Positions 8,462 to 16,571 of a DNA stretch of 64,000 nt are shown piece by piece; position 1 is the first letter of the stretch, and every line of letters begins with the position of its first letter. A program made the translations under genes and the position numbers. The notes below the pieces were generated by a model. That model was not told the DNA's origin. It saw nothing but the letters and a program-made list of their open reading frames with translations, and searched no databases. Source of the DNA: Oliverpabstia intestinalis (GTDB taxonomy: Bacteria > Bacillota > Clostridia > Lachnospirales > Lachnospiraceae); the NCBI RefSeq assembly GCF_009696065.1, contig NZ_VUMS01000012.1, positions 49,839 to 113,838 on the forward strand. Direction: 5' to 3'.

Positions 8462-8950
8462 ATGAGATACCATGATATAACGAAAGATGATATGTTAAAC
8501 GGTGACGGACTGAGGGTGGTTCTGTGGGTTGCCGGATGCAGCCATCACTGCAAAGGCTGTCAGAATCCGATTACCTGGGATCCGGAAGGCGGAGTGCTGT
8601 TTGACGAATCTGCAAAACAGGAGATTTTTGAGCAGTTGGACAAACCGTATATAGAGGGAATCACTTTCAGCGGAGGTGATCCGCTTCATGAGAAGAATGT
8701 GGATGAAGTTACGGCTTTTGCAAGAGAGATTAAGGAAAAATATCCAAAGAAGAATATCTGGCTGTATACAGGATATCTGTGGGAAGATATTCAGGATCTG
8801 CCGATTGTTTCTTATCTGGATGTGATAGTAGACGGCAAATTCGATCTGGAACGCAGGGATGTGAGTCTTCCATGGAAGGGAAGCCCGAATCAGCGGGTGA
8901 TCGATGTACCAAAATCCAGAGAAGTAGGTCTGGTAGTATTACACGCATAA
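8462..8950 (+). CDS. nrdG: Anaerobic ribonucleotide reductase activating protein (radical SAM)
   Basis: 162 residues, normal NrdG length. The cysteine motif AGCSHHCKGC (CX3CX2C) binds the [4Fe-4S] cluster that cleaves S-adenosylmethionine; FSGGDPL is the SAM-contacting segment. NrdG creates the glycyl radical on NrdD for oxygen-free dNTP synthesis. No nrdD gene is nearby, which is less common, but the gene sits between udk and dut, keeping the nucleotide theme. GAAAGGATATAATGGATTT upstream supplies a Shine-Dalgarno at some distance from the ATG. It could be a related activase for another glycyl-radical enzyme. Confidence 0.87.
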   Translation: MRYHDITKDDMLNGDGLRVVLWVAGCSHHCKGCQNPITWDPEGGVLFDESAKQEIFEQLDKPYIEGITFSGGDPLHEKNVDEVTAFAREIKEKYPKKNIWLYTGYLWEDIQDLPIVSYLDVIVDGKFDLERRDVSLPWKGSPNQRVIDVPKSREVGLVVLHA

Positions 8951-8960
8951 GGAGAAAAGA

Positions 8961-9476
8961 ATGAAAAGAATCGCAAAATTTCATAAAGTAAGCTGGGAAC
9001 AGTTCCGGAAGGACTGGGTAGATACCTTTGGGGAACAGTCGGAAGAAAAGATCCGGGAAATATATGAAGGTATTAAACTGCCAAAACGTGCCACCAGGGG
9101 AAGTGCCGGATATGATTTTTTTGCACCGGTCAGCTTTACACTGGCACCGGGAGAGATGGTAAAGATTCCTACCGGTGTCCGGGTGGAGATGGCAGAAGAC
9201 TGGGTGCTGTGCCTGTATCCGCGAAGCGGTCTTGGTTTCAAGTACCGCCTGCAGTTGAATAACACCGTGGGAATCATTGACAGTGATTATTTTTATTCGG
9301 ATAATGAAGGGCATATATTCATGAAGCTGACCAATGACAGCAAAGAAGGAAAAACGCTGGAAGTTGGACAGAGTGAAGGAATGGTACAGGGAATCTTCAT
9401 GCAGTACGGAATCACTGAAGACGACGATGCAGATGGAGTGAGAAATGGTGGTTTCGGAAGTACCACCGGAAAATAA
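8961..9476 (+). CDS. dut: dUTP diphosphatase (dUTPase-like)
   Basis: 171 residues with the trimeric dUTPase motifs in order: AGYDFFAP (motif 1), YPRSGLGFK (2), NTVGIIDSDY (3), VQGIFMQYG (4) and the C-terminal GGFGSTTGK arm (5). The enzyme hydrolyses dUTP to dUMP, keeping uracil out of DNA and feeding dTMP synthesis. The N terminus carries about 40 extra residues compared with short dUTPases, as in other clostridial members. Shine-Dalgarno AAGGAGAAAAG precedes the ATG; the gap to nrdG is 10 nt, so they are cotranscribed. Confidence 0.92.
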   Translation: MKRIAKFHKVSWEQFRKDWVDTFGEQSEEKIREIYEGIKLPKRATRGSAGYDFFAPVSFTLAPGEMVKIPTGVRVEMAEDWVLCLYPRSGLGFKYRLQLNNTVGIIDSDYFYSDNEGHIFMKLTNDSKEGKTLEVGQSEGMVQGIFMQYGITEDDDADGVRNGGFGSTTGK

Positions 9477-9488
9477 GGGATAGAAAAG

Positions 9489-9956
9489 ATGAAAGCGAGA
9501 AACTGGCTTTTTTTAGCTTCTTTTCTGCTTATGTTAAAAGGAGCTATGGATATCAGTATTTATTTTGTGCAGTATCTGAGTCTGAGTCTCAGATATATAC
9601 CGACTGCACCGGCGCAGATGCACAGGGCCAATGTACTGTGTATTATCTACGGAAGCTATGGAGTATGTCTGTTGATAGTAGGTGTTCTGGGAGTGATCTT
9701 CCGGGAGAATCCACGAAGACTACGATTCCTGATGACTACGGGGCTCATATTGTTCGGTTTGGGCTTTTTTAGCGGCATGGTAAATTATCTGGTGCTTTTA
9801 TGGGATGGACACAGCATCAGAGATGCCGTGTTCAGTGTGATCACGAGTGTCCTGTTACCGGCAATGTTTATCCATACTACCTATATCGGAAGACTGGAAT
9901 ATGCGGAAGATCTGAAATACGAGGATATCGGTGATGATAAAGACAAGGATGTGTAA
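9489..9956 (+). CDS. Small four-helix membrane protein of unknown function
   Basis: 155 residues with about four membrane segments (roughly residues 5-30, 50-72, 80-105, 112-135) and an acidic, Asp/Lys-rich tail. I do not recognise the family. It begins 12 nt after dut and shares its transcript. The terminator stem overlaps its last codons and stop, so it is the last gene of the udk-nrdG-dut group. Confidence 0.75.
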   Translation: MKARNWLFLASFLLMLKGAMDISIYFVQYLSLSLRYIPTAPAQMHRANVLCIIYGSYGVCLLIVGVLGVIFRENPRRLRFLMTTGLILFGLGFFSGMVNYLVLLWDGHSIRDAVFSVITSVLLPAMFIHTTYIGRLEYAEDLKYEDIGDDKDKDV

Positions 9957-9983
9957 TTCTTTTACACATCCTTGTCTTTTTTG
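9942..9983 (+). terminator. Terminator of the udk-nrdG-dut group
   Basis: GACAAGGATGTGTAA (9942-9956, including the stop codon) pairs perfectly with its complement at 9962-9976, followed by TTTTTT. A strong rho-independent terminator. Confidence 0.92.
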
Positions 9984-10042
9984 TGTGTACCGGATCCGAA
10001 AGGGGAAGCGTATGTAAAATCACTTTACAAAGTCCCGGTTTA

Positions 10043-10098
10043 TTTAACGCTTATTTTACGGAAGACAACTTTCGGTTTTAACATAGATTTTCTATACT
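10043..10098 (+). promoter_or_regulatory. pst promoter with Pho-box-like direct repeats
   Basis: TTTAAC (10043), TTTTAC (10054), ACAACT (10065) and TTTTAAC (10076) recur at exactly 11-base spacing, as in Bacillus PhoP boxes (TTAACA-like, 11-bp period). A -10 box TATACT (10093-10098) follows without a good -35, as expected of an activator-dependent promoter. Binding by a PhoP/PhoB-type regulator is inference. Confidence 0.6.
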
Positions 10099-10129
10099 CT
10101 CTTTGTCAGATAAATAATAAAGAAAAAAG

Positions 10130-10362
10130 GTAACTATTCAGTAGCCACTGTCCCGCGAGGTGTTTTGACATGAATATGTCAAAATCCCGAGACATACAAG
10201 CCAAAATGCCATCACCGAAGGTGATTTACGCGAGCAACGAGTCAAAGTCCGTGCTTGCACGGAACCTTGAGGAGTGCCGCGATAACGATAAAAAATCGCA
10301 AAGCGTGTTTTTATCGTTTAAATGCATTTTGGCTCGTAACTGTGAAGGTACTGAACAGTTAC
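10130..10362 (+). repeat. Dispersed leader element, family 1 (copy b, longest)
   Basis: Its ends are inverted repeats: GTAACTATTCAGTA at the left and TACTGAACAGTTAC at the right. The right end itself folds: GTAACTGT (10336-10343) with ACAGTTAC (10355-10362), loop containing GAAGG. The interior has more hairpins, including CCGTGCTTGCACGG. The 85-bp copy before cmk matches the two ends of this copy, so one is an internal deletion or insertion form of the other. It makes up most of the pstS leader and ends 38 nt before the start codon. Short open frames inside it are not credible genes. Confidence 0.85.
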
Positions 10363-10399
10363 GAAAAAAGAATGGTTATGACAAGGAGGAAATATTATT

Positions 10400-11353
10400 A
10401 TGAAAAAAACATGGGCAGTAATGGGAACAGCAGTTGCAGTATCTGCAATGATCTTTACAGGATGTGGAAGCAGCAATACTACAACCGGTACAGATACAAC
10501 ACAGGAGTCTGAAAACACAGATACAGCAGCAACAGACACTCCGGCAGCTGAAGACAGTAAGGGAGGAGATTTCTCGGGACTGATCAGTCCGATATCCAGA
10601 GAGGAAGGATCCGGAACAAGAGGAGCTTTCATCGAACTGTTCGGTATCGAGACAAAAGATACCGATGGAAATAAAATTGATAACACCACAGATACAGCAG
10701 AAATCACCAACAGTACTTCTGTTATGATGACAACAGTTGCAGGTAATGAATATGCAATCGGTTATGTATCTCTGGGATCTCTGGATGACAGCGTAAAAGC
10801 ATTAAAAATCGACGGTGCAGAAGCTTCTGTAGATACTGTAAAAGATGGTTCTTACAAAATTTCCCGTCCGTTTAATATTGTAACAAAAGATGGTTTGAGT
10901 GAGGTGGCAGCTGATTTTGTAAAATATATTATGAGCAAAGACGGACAGAAAGTAGTTGAAGATAACGGATATATCAGCCAGGGCAATGAAGGTGCATATG
11001 AAGCAGCAGGTCTTTCCGGTAAAGTAACTGTTGCAGGATCTTCTTCTGTCACACCTGTTATGGAAAAACTGGCTGAGAGCTATAAAAAACTGAATGCAGA
11101 TGTGGAAATCGAAGTACAGCAGAACGATTCTACCACAGGTGTTACTTCTGCCATCGACGGAATCTGCGATATCGGAATGGCATCCAGAGAACTGAAGGAT
11201 ACAGAGACTTCTCAGGGTGTAACCGCAACACCGATCGCTCTGGATGGAATCGCAGTTATCGTGAACAAACAGAATCCGGTAGATGAGCTGACCAGTGATC
11301 AGGTAATGTCTATCTTCACAGGAGAAACGCAGGACTGGGCAGACGTACAGTAA
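10400..11353 (+). CDS. pstS: Phosphate-binding lipoprotein PstS with circularly permuted halves
   Basis: 317 residues. A lipoprotein signal (IFTGC, Cys22) is followed by a Ser/Thr/Asp-rich spacer. The mature protein then starts with what is normally the second half of PstS: ISPISREEGSGTRGAF at about 62, TTVAGNEYAIGYVSLG, SYKISRPFNIVTK and an IMSKDGQKVVEDNGYI block. The normal first half follows: GKVTVAGSSSVTP at 207-219, DIGMASREL, DGIAVIVN and IFTGETQDW at the very C terminus. Both phosphate-binding loops (SSSVTP and EEGSGTRG) are present. The order is reversed relative to classical PstS, so the fold would be a circular permutant rather than a truncation. AAGGAGG precedes the ATG. First gene of pstSCAB-phoU. 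Confidence 0.93.
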   Translation: MKKTWAVMGTAVAVSAMIFTGCGSSNTTTGTDTTQESENTDTAATDTPAAEDSKGGDFSGLISPISREEGSGTRGAFIELFGIETKDTDGNKIDNTTDTAEITNSTSVMMTTVAGNEYAIGYVSLGSLDDSVKALKIDGAEASVDTVKDGSYKISRPFNIVTKDGLSEVAADFVKYIMSKDGQKVVEDNGYISQGNEGAYEAAGLSGKVTVAGSSSVTPVMEKLAESYKKLNADVEIEVQQNDSTTGVTSAIDGICDIGMASRELKDTETSQGVTATPIALDGIAVIVNKQNPVDELTSDQVMSIFTGETQDWADVQ

Positions 11354-11365
11354 ATGATCAGAAAC

Positions 11366-11420
11366 AGAAAAGAAACTGTTCCGTATTCCATAGAAAAGTG
11401 AAAGACGGAACAGTTTTTCT
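11366..11420 (+). terminator. Partial terminator/attenuator between pstS and pstC
   Basis: The arms AAACTGTTCCGT and ACGGAACAGTTTTTCT form a stem followed by a T-rich tail, in a place where binding-protein operons commonly lower expression of the membrane components relative to the binding protein. Confidence 0.65.
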
Positions 11421-11437
11421 CTGAAAGAAGGAGTAAC

Positions 11438-12289
11438 ATGAAGGAAGCAAGAGAATTCATTATGAAATGTGTTTTTATCCTGACAGCATGTGTGTCAATC
11501 GCGGCAGTTGTATTGATCTGCATCTTTATGTTTGCAAACGGAATTCCGGCAATCGCAAAGATTGGACCATTGAATTTTCTGTTGGGAGAAAAATGGAAAC
11601 CCATGAACAATATTTTCGGCATCCTGCCGATGATTGTGGGTAGTATCTATGTAACCGCAGGAGCAATTATTATCGGTGTTCCGATTGCTTTTTTCGCATC
11701 GGTATATCTGGCAAAGTTCTGTAACGAGAAATTATATAAAATTCTCAAACCGGCAGTGGAACTGATGGCAGGAATCCCATCGATCGTCTACGGATTCTTT
11801 GGTCTGGTAGTAATTGTTCCGATCATGCAAAAACTCATGGGAGGAAGCGGAAAAAGTGTTCTGACAGCATCGATACTGCTGGGAATTATGATTCTGCCCA
11901 CCGTGATCGGTGTGGCAGAAAGCAGTATCCGTGCGGTTCCGGACTCCTATTATGAAGGAGCCCTGGCTCTTGGCGCCACACGGGAACGAAGTGTGTTCTT
12001 TGCAGTACTTCCGGGAGCAAAGTCAGGAATTCTTGCCGGTGTGATTCTTGGTATCGGTCGAGCCATCGGCGAGACGATGGCGGTGATCATGGTAGCCGGA
12101 AATCAGCCGGTGATACCGGGAAACCTGGCTATGGGTGTTCGAACCCTTACTTCCAACATCGTTATGGAGATGGGATATGCAACGGATCTTCACAGAGAAG
12201 CACTGATTGCAACGGCAGTAGTGTTATTTGTACTGATCCTGATCATTAATCTGTGCTGCAGTGCACTGCAAAGGAGGAGCGGACAGTGA
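11438..12289 (+). CDS. pstC: Phosphate ABC transporter permease PstC
   Basis: 283 residues, about six membrane helices, with the ABC permease EAA-type loop (GALALGATRERSVF) facing the ATPase. It forms the inner-membrane channel with PstA. The 84-nt gap after pstS contains an AAACTGTTCCGT/ACGGAACAGTTTTT hairpin, probably a partial terminator or stability element that keeps pstS mRNA more abundant than the rest. Good Shine-Dalgarno GAAGGAG. Its stop overlaps the pstA start by one base. Confidence 0.95.
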   Translation: MKEAREFIMKCVFILTACVSIAAVVLICIFMFANGIPAIAKIGPLNFLLGEKWKPMNNIFGILPMIVGSIYVTAGAIIIGVPIAFFASVYLAKFCNEKLYKILKPAVELMAGIPSIVYGFFGLVVIVPIMQKLMGGSGKSVLTASILLGIMILPTVIGVAESSIRAVPDSYYEGALALGATRERSVFFAVLPGAKSGILAGVILGIGRAIGETMAVIMVAGNQPVIPGNLAMGVRTLTSNIVMEMGYATDLHREALIATAVVLFVLILIINLCCSALQRRSGQ

Positions 12290-13137
12290 TGGAAAAGATA
12301 AAAGGTCAGCTGGAAAGTTACAAAGAACAGCCATTTTCTCTGGTGCTGCGGTTTTTGATGTGGATTGCCACATTTCTTACCGTGGGGATCACAGTCTGTA
12401 TCGTAGGTTATATCCTCATTCGTGGAATACCGAACCTTTCACCGGAGATGTTTGCCTGGGAATATAATACAGAGAATGTATCCATGATGCCAGCAATCAT
12501 CAACACCGTTCTGATGGTACTTCTGGTATTACTGATCGCAGTTCCGGTGGGTATCGGCGCAGCTATTTATCTGGTGGAATACGCAAAAAGAGGAAGCAAA
12601 CTGGTAAAACTCGTAAGGATCACAGCGGAAACGCTTTCCGGAATTCCATCGATCGTCTATGGTCTGTTCGGTTATCTGTTATTTGCAACAACATTCAGAT
12701 GGGGTTATACCTTCCTGGGAGGTGCGCTTACTCTGGCGATTATGATCCTGCCTTTGATTCTTCGAACTACAGAAGAAGCACTGAAAGCAGTACCGGATTC
12801 CTTTCGTGAGGGAAGTTTTGGTCTGGGAGCGGGAAGTCTGCGGACAATCTTCCGCATCATTCTTCCTTCTGCGGTACCGGGTATCGTATCAGGTGTGATT
12901 CTGGGTATCGGCCGTGTGGTAGGAGAGACGGCAGCACTGATGTATACAGCAGGTACTATCGCAAAAGTACCTGGACTGATGAGTTCGGGAAGAACGCTGG
13001 CTGTTCATATGTACGCATTGTTGTCCGAGGGACTGTATATGAAACAGGCATATGCAACGGCAGTGGTACTCCTGGTAGTAGTACTTCTGATCAATGCCGG
13101 TTCCGGCTGGATCGCGAAAAAACTGACAAAGAGGTAA
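12289..13137 (+). CDS. pstA: Phosphate ABC transporter permease PstA
   Basis: About 282 residues from the ATG at 12289, which overlaps the pstC stop (TGATG) and is preceded by AAGGAGGAG within pstC; an in-frame upstream start would add 12 residues of pstC coding region and is less likely. Six membrane segments and an EAA-type loop ([14 protein letters not shown]). Partners PstC in the channel and docks on PstB. The [16 protein letters not shown] segment is the typical PstA/PstC conserved region. Confidence 0.95.
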   Translation: MEKIKGQLESYKEQPFSLVLRFLMWIATFLTVGITVCIVGYILIRGIPNLSPEMFAWEYNTENVSMMPAIINTVLMVLLVLLIAVPVGIGAAIYLVEYAKRGSKLVKLVRITAETLSGIPSIVYGLFGYLLFATTFRWGYTFLGGALTLAIMILPLILRTTEEALKAVPDSFREGSFGLGAGSLRTIFRIILPSAVPGIVSGVILGIGRVVGETAALMYTAGTIAKVPGLMSSGRTLAVHMYALLSEGLYMKQAYATAVVLLVVVLLINAGSGWIAKKLTKR

Positions 13138-13141
13138 GAGA

Positions 13142-13897
13142 ATGGAGAAAGATAAATTTACGATAAAAGATCTGAATTTGTTTTACGGGGATTTTCAGGC
13201 ACTGAAAAAGATTTCCATGCATATCCCGGAAAAAGAGATTACTGCATTTATCGGACCTTCCGGATGCGGAAAATCCACATTGTTAAAGTCCTTAAACCGA
13301 ATGAATGATCTGGTAGAAGGATGTAAGATCACCGGAACACTGCTTCTGGACGGTGAACCAATCAATCAGATGAAAAATGTCAATTTGCTGAGAAAACGGG
13401 TAGGCATGGTATTCCAGAAGCCGAATCCGTTTCCTATGAGTATCTATGATAATGTTGCCTATGGACCGAGAACCCACGGAATCCGTAAAAAAAGCGAACT
13501 GGATGCGATTGTGGAAGATTCTCTGAAAAAGGCGGCAATCTGGGATGAGACAAAAGACCGGCTGAAAAAGAGTGCACTTGGTATGTCCGGTGGACAGCAG
13601 CAGAGACTGTGTATCGCCAGAGCGCTGGCGGTACAGCCGGAAGTCCTTCTGATGGATGAGCCGACCAGTGCGCTTGATCCGATTTCTACTACGAAAATCG
13701 AGGATCTGGCACTGGAACTGAAAAACCAGTATACTATTGTTATGGTTACCCATAATATGCAGCAGGCAGCCAGAATCTCAGACAAAACCGCATTTTTCCT
13801 TCTGGGAGAGATGGTGGAGATGAATGATACAGAAACTATATTTTCAAAACCGCAAGATAAACGGACAGATGATTATATCACAGGGAGGTTTGGCTGA
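13142..13897 (+). CDS. pstB: Phosphate ABC transporter ATP-binding protein PstB
   Basis: 251 residues. Walker [11 protein letters not shown]-loop [14 protein letters not shown] signature MSGGQQQRL, Walker [13 protein letters not shown] and a switch His in VTHNMQQA are all intact. [15 protein letters not shown] is diagnostic of PstB. It drives phosphate uptake through PstCA by ATP hydrolysis. Starts 4 nt after pstA; its stop codon (TGA) overlaps the phoU ATG. Confidence 0.97.
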   Translation: MEKDKFTIKDLNLFYGDFQALKKISMHIPEKEITAFIGPSGCGKSTLLKSLNRMNDLVEGCKITGTLLLDGEPINQMKNVNLLRKRVGMVFQKPNPFPMSIYDNVAYGPRTHGIRKKSELDAIVEDSLKKAAIWDETKDRLKKSALGMSGGQQQRLCIARALAVQPEVLLMDEPTSALDPISTTKIEDLALELKNQYTIVMVTHNMQQAARISDKTAFFLLGEMVEMNDTETIFSKPQDKRTDDYITGRFG

Positions 13898-14550
13898 TGG
13901 CAAGACAGGCATATCAGGAGCAGCTGCTTAAGCTGAATGGAGAATTGATTGAGATGGGTGACCTCTGTGAGGAGGCCATGTCACTGGTGATGAAAGCACT
14001 CCGGGAAAAAGATGAGGAGATTGCGGTCAGTGTACATAAGATTGAACAGAAGATCGATCAAAAAGAAAGGGATATCGAAACCATGTGTATGACACTGCTG
14101 CTTCGCCAGCAGCCGGTATCCGGGGATCTGAGAAGTATCTCTTCCGCACTTCGCATGATCGCGGATATGGAACGGATCGGAGATCAGACAGCAGATATCG
14201 CAGATGTATCCAGGCATCTGACAGATTTTCAGCTGGAAGTGCACCCGAAGATTTTTCATATGGGTAAAATTGCATCCAAGATGGTCAATGACAGTGTTAA
14301 TGCGTTTGTACGCAAGGATGACAAACTGGCAGCAGAAGTGATTGCCACGGATGATCAGGTGGATCGGCTTTTTGAAGAGATCAAAATGGAACTGATGGAA
14401 GAAATTGCAAAAAATCCAAATAGTTCCGGCAGTGAACTGGACGTACTGATGATTGCAAAATATATGGAACGTATTGGCGATCATGCCGTGAATCTTGGAG
14501 AGTGGGTACACTATTATGTCTACGGTGAAAAAGTAGAAGATAAAGACTGA
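13897..14550 (+). CDS. phoU: Phosphate signalling protein PhoU
   Basis: 217 residues, two homologous three-helix PhoU repeats; the metal-binding E/D-x-x-x-D pattern appears in each (MADMERIGDQTADIAD and IAKYMERIGDHAVNLGE). PhoU links the Pst transporter to the PhoR sensor and dampens the Pho response when phosphate is plentiful. The ATG overlaps the pstB stop, so it is translated from the pst message; a strong terminator follows. Confidence 0.96.
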   Translation: MARQAYQEQLLKLNGELIEMGDLCEEAMSLVMKALREKDEEIAVSVHKIEQKIDQKERDIETMCMTLLLRQQPVSGDLRSISSALRMIADMERIGDQTADIADVSRHLTDFQLEVHPKIFHMGKIASKMVNDSVNAFVRKDDKLAAEVIATDDQVDRLFEEIKMELMEEIAKNPNSSGSELDVLMIAKYMERIGDHAVNLGEWVHYYVYGEKVEDKD

Positions 14551-14580
14551 CAGTTATCTGAGACGAACGGAACAAAAAGA

Positions 14581-14636
14581 AAAATCCCGTACATGACAAA
14601 AAATCAATAAACGATTCTGTCATGTACGGGATTTTT
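14581..14636. terminator. Bidirectional terminator after phoU
   Basis: AAAATCCCGTACATGACA (14581-14598) pairs with the complementary arm ending in GGGATTTTT (14618-14636). The A-tract on one side and T-tract on the other fit convergent use by phoU and the DUF1292 gene. Confidence 0.9.
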
Positions 14637-14640
14637 ATGC

Positions 14641-14664
14641 GGTCACAAACCAAAGTCTGTGACC
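14641..14664 (-). terminator. Hairpin at the 3' end of the DUF1292 transcript
   Basis: GGTCACA and TGTGACC arms lie just downstream (on the minus strand) of the DUF1292 stop codon. No long T-run follows, so it probably works together with the adjacent bidirectional terminator. Confidence 0.4.
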
Positions 14665-14675
14665 GGTGGTGTTTC

Positions 14676-15044
14676 TTACAGTTCTTTACCGTCAACCACT
14701 TCGTCATATTCAGCACTGTCTAACAGTTCGTCGAAAGCATCGGCAGCGATTTCATATTCGTCATCGTCTTCGATGTTCTCGAGAGTTGGCTGCTGACCTT
14801 CTTCCTGGAAGAAACGGTATAAGAATACTTCACCGTCCTGGTTTTCGCCGTTCTCATCTAATGGCAGCAGAGCAATATATTTATGCTCGCCGGCAGGGAA
14901 GATGGTCAGGACGGCACAGACCAGTTCACTGTCATCGTCCAGGGTCAGGGTTACGGTTGCATTTGGGTTGGATAAATCAAGGTTGCAGTCGGATCCGCAG
15001 GTATCGCAGGAACCGGTACATGCGCTGTTTTCCAGATCACTCAT
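14676..15044 (-). CDS. DUF1292 family protein with Cys-rich N terminus
   Basis: 122 residues. The core TVTLTLDDDSELVCAVL...YIALLPLD...EVFLYRF is the DUF1292 pattern, a small acidic family widespread in Firmicutes with no established role. The N-terminal 20 residues contain four Cys (CTGSCDTCGSDC), which could bind a metal. Monocistronic, convergent with phoU and divergent from ilvE. The start is supported by GAGTGAGGTTTTTATT upstream. Confidence 0.85.
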   Translation of the reverse strand: MSDLENSACTGSCDTCGSDCNLDLSNPNATVTLTLDDDSELVCAVLTIFPAGEHKYIALLPLDENGENQDGEVFLYRFFQEEGQQPTLENIEDDDEYEIAADAFDELLDSAEYDEVVDGKEL

Positions 15045-15076
15045 AATAATAAAAACCTCACTCTTTCTTAATATGG

Positions 15077-15119
15077 TAGCTGTTCTGCATCAGCATAAAG
15101 ATTGCAGAAAAAACAGCTA
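15077..15119. promoter_or_regulatory. Inverted repeat in the DUF1292/ilvE intergenic region
   Basis: TAGCTGTT (15077-15084) and AACAGCTA (15112-15119) with inner TGCA/TGCA pairs. It would be in the 5' leader of the minus-strand DUF1292 gene or near its promoter. Function unknown. Confidence 0.35.
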
Positions 15120-15170
15120 TATCTATGTATACTTTAACAGAAGAAATCATAAAAAGCAATGGATTTTCTA

Positions 15171-15199
15171 TTGACGGGAGAAAAATGTAGTTTTATACT
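15171..15199 (+). promoter_or_regulatory. ilvE promoter
   Basis: TTGACG (15171-15176) and TATACT (15194-15199) are spaced by 17 bases. The leader to the ATG is about 80 nt. No T-box or leader peptide was recognised in it. Confidence 0.8.
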
Positions 15200-15283
15200 T
15201 AACATATGTTGTCGAAGCAGACTGGCTCCGGCAGAATGTAAGAATGTAAAAATACATTCGAGAAAAGCAGGAGGAGAGATATT

Positions 15284-16348
15284 ATGGATATCAAATTTAT
15301 TAAAAGAGAAGAACTGCAGGAAAAACCGGATCAGAAGAAACTTGGTTTCGGTAAATATTTCGCTGATTACATGTTCACTATGGACTATGATGAAGGAATT
15401 GGCTGGCATGACGCAACCATTCGTCCGTACGGACCAATTGAGATGAATCCGGCTACTGTAGTTTTACATTATGCACAGGAAACATTTGAGGGACTGAAAG
15501 CATACAGAAGAGCAGATGGCCAGATCCAGTTATTCCGTCCGGAGATGAATGCACGTCGTATGATCAATTCCAATGAACGTCTGTGTATGGCAACTATTCC
15601 GGAAGATATGTTTATCGAAGCCGTAAACGCACTGGTAAAAGCAGAAGAAGACTGGGTTCCGTCTGAACCGGAAACTTCTCTGTACATCCGTCCGTTTGCA
15701 TTTGCATGTGAGTCTTCTCTGGGCGTACACAAATCAAAAGCATATAAGTTCGTAATCATCCTTTCTCCTGTAGGTGCTTACTATGCAGAAGGTCTGGCTC
15801 CGGTTAAGATCATGGTTGAAGATGAATATGTTCGTGCCGTACAGGGTGGTACCGGATTTACAAAATGTGGCGGTAACTATGCAGGATCTATTATCGGTCA
15901 GGTAAAAGCTGAAAAATATGGTTGCTCTCAGGTACTGTGGCTGGATGGCCGTGAAAGAAAGTATGTAGAAGAAGTTGGTGCAATGAACATTATGTTCAAG
16001 ATCGACGGCGAAATCTACACAGCTCCGATCGAAGGAACAGTACTTCCTGGTGTAACCAGAGATTCCATCATTCATATTCTGAAAGACTGGGGATACAAAG
16101 TAAATGAAACGCATCTGTCTGTAGATGATCTTATGCAGGCCGGAAGAGACGGAAGACTGGAAGAAGTATACGGAACCGGTACAGCAGCAGTTATCTCCCC
16201 TGTAGGCGCATTGGTTTATAAAGGAGAAGAAATCACAATTAATAACTTCAAGATTGGTGAACTGACTCAGAAACTGTATGATTATCTGACAGGCATCCAG
16301 TGGGGTAAAGAAGAAGACAAATACGGCTGGACAAGACTGGTAAAATAA
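15284..16348 (+). CDS. ilvE: Branched-chain amino acid aminotransferase
   Basis: 354 residues, the long (BCAT2/eukaryote-like) class IV PLP aminotransferase form. K194 in GFTKCGGNYAGS is the expected Schiff-base lysine; EEVGAMNIMF and LPGVTRDSI line the substrate and cofactor pockets. It interconverts Leu, Ile, Val and their 2-oxo acids. AGGAGGAGAGATATT before the ATG is a strong ribosome site. Single gene with its own promoter and terminator; no other ilv/leu genes nearby. Confidence 0.95.
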   Translation: MDIKFIKREELQEKPDQKKLGFGKYFADYMFTMDYDEGIGWHDATIRPYGPIEMNPATVVLHYAQETFEGLKAYRRADGQIQLFRPEMNARRMINSNERLCMATIPEDMFIEAVNALVKAEEDWVPSEPETSLYIRPFAFACESSLGVHKSKAYKFVIILSPVGAYYAEGLAPVKIMVEDEYVRAVQGGTGFTKCGGNYAGSIIGQVKAEKYGCSQVLWLDGRERKYVEEVGAMNIMFKIDGEIYTAPIEGTVLPGVTRDSIIHILKDWGYKVNETHLSVDDLMQAGRDGRLEEVYGTGTAAVISPVGALVYKGEEITINNFKIGELTQKLYDYLTGIQWGKEEDKYGWTRLVK

Positions 16349-16386
16349 TAAAGAATAATTGTGCTGATATGCATAAGGAATATAAG

Positions 16387-16429
16387 AAAGGGCTGTCGCA
16401 GAAGATAATGATGCGAGAGCTCTTTCTTT
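16387..16429 (+). terminator. ilvE terminator
   Basis: AAAGGGCTGTCGCA pairs with TGCGAGAGCTCTTTCTTT. The following TTATTGCGTTGCAT also follows the terminator of the DUF5662 gene (around 21490). Confidence 0.75.
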
Positions 16430-16448
16430 ATTGCGTTGCATATTAATA

Positions 16449-16470
16449 ATTGGTTCGGTGGACCAATTTT
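16449..16470 (+). promoter_or_regulatory. Palindrome upstream of the decarboxylase gene
   Basis: ATTGGT and ACCAAT flank TCGGTGG and are followed by TTTT. It may be a second weak terminator or an operator for the next gene; the sequence does not decide. Confidence 0.35.
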
Positions 16471-16571
16471 GATTATGTTATCAAAGAGTTAAAGGTTATG
16501 ATTACATGAGAAAAAAAGGACGGCTGTTGATATAGGACAGAAAGTCAGTGAGAAAAGAGCAGGAGAACAAT

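Noticed and set aside
10170..10512. Short plus-strand frames before pstS
   Set aside because: They are inside the dispersed palindromic element and run into pstS in another frame; no ribosome site.
15734..16441. Minus-strand open frame of 235 codons
   Set aside because: Antisense to ilvE and its terminator; no recognisable domain.
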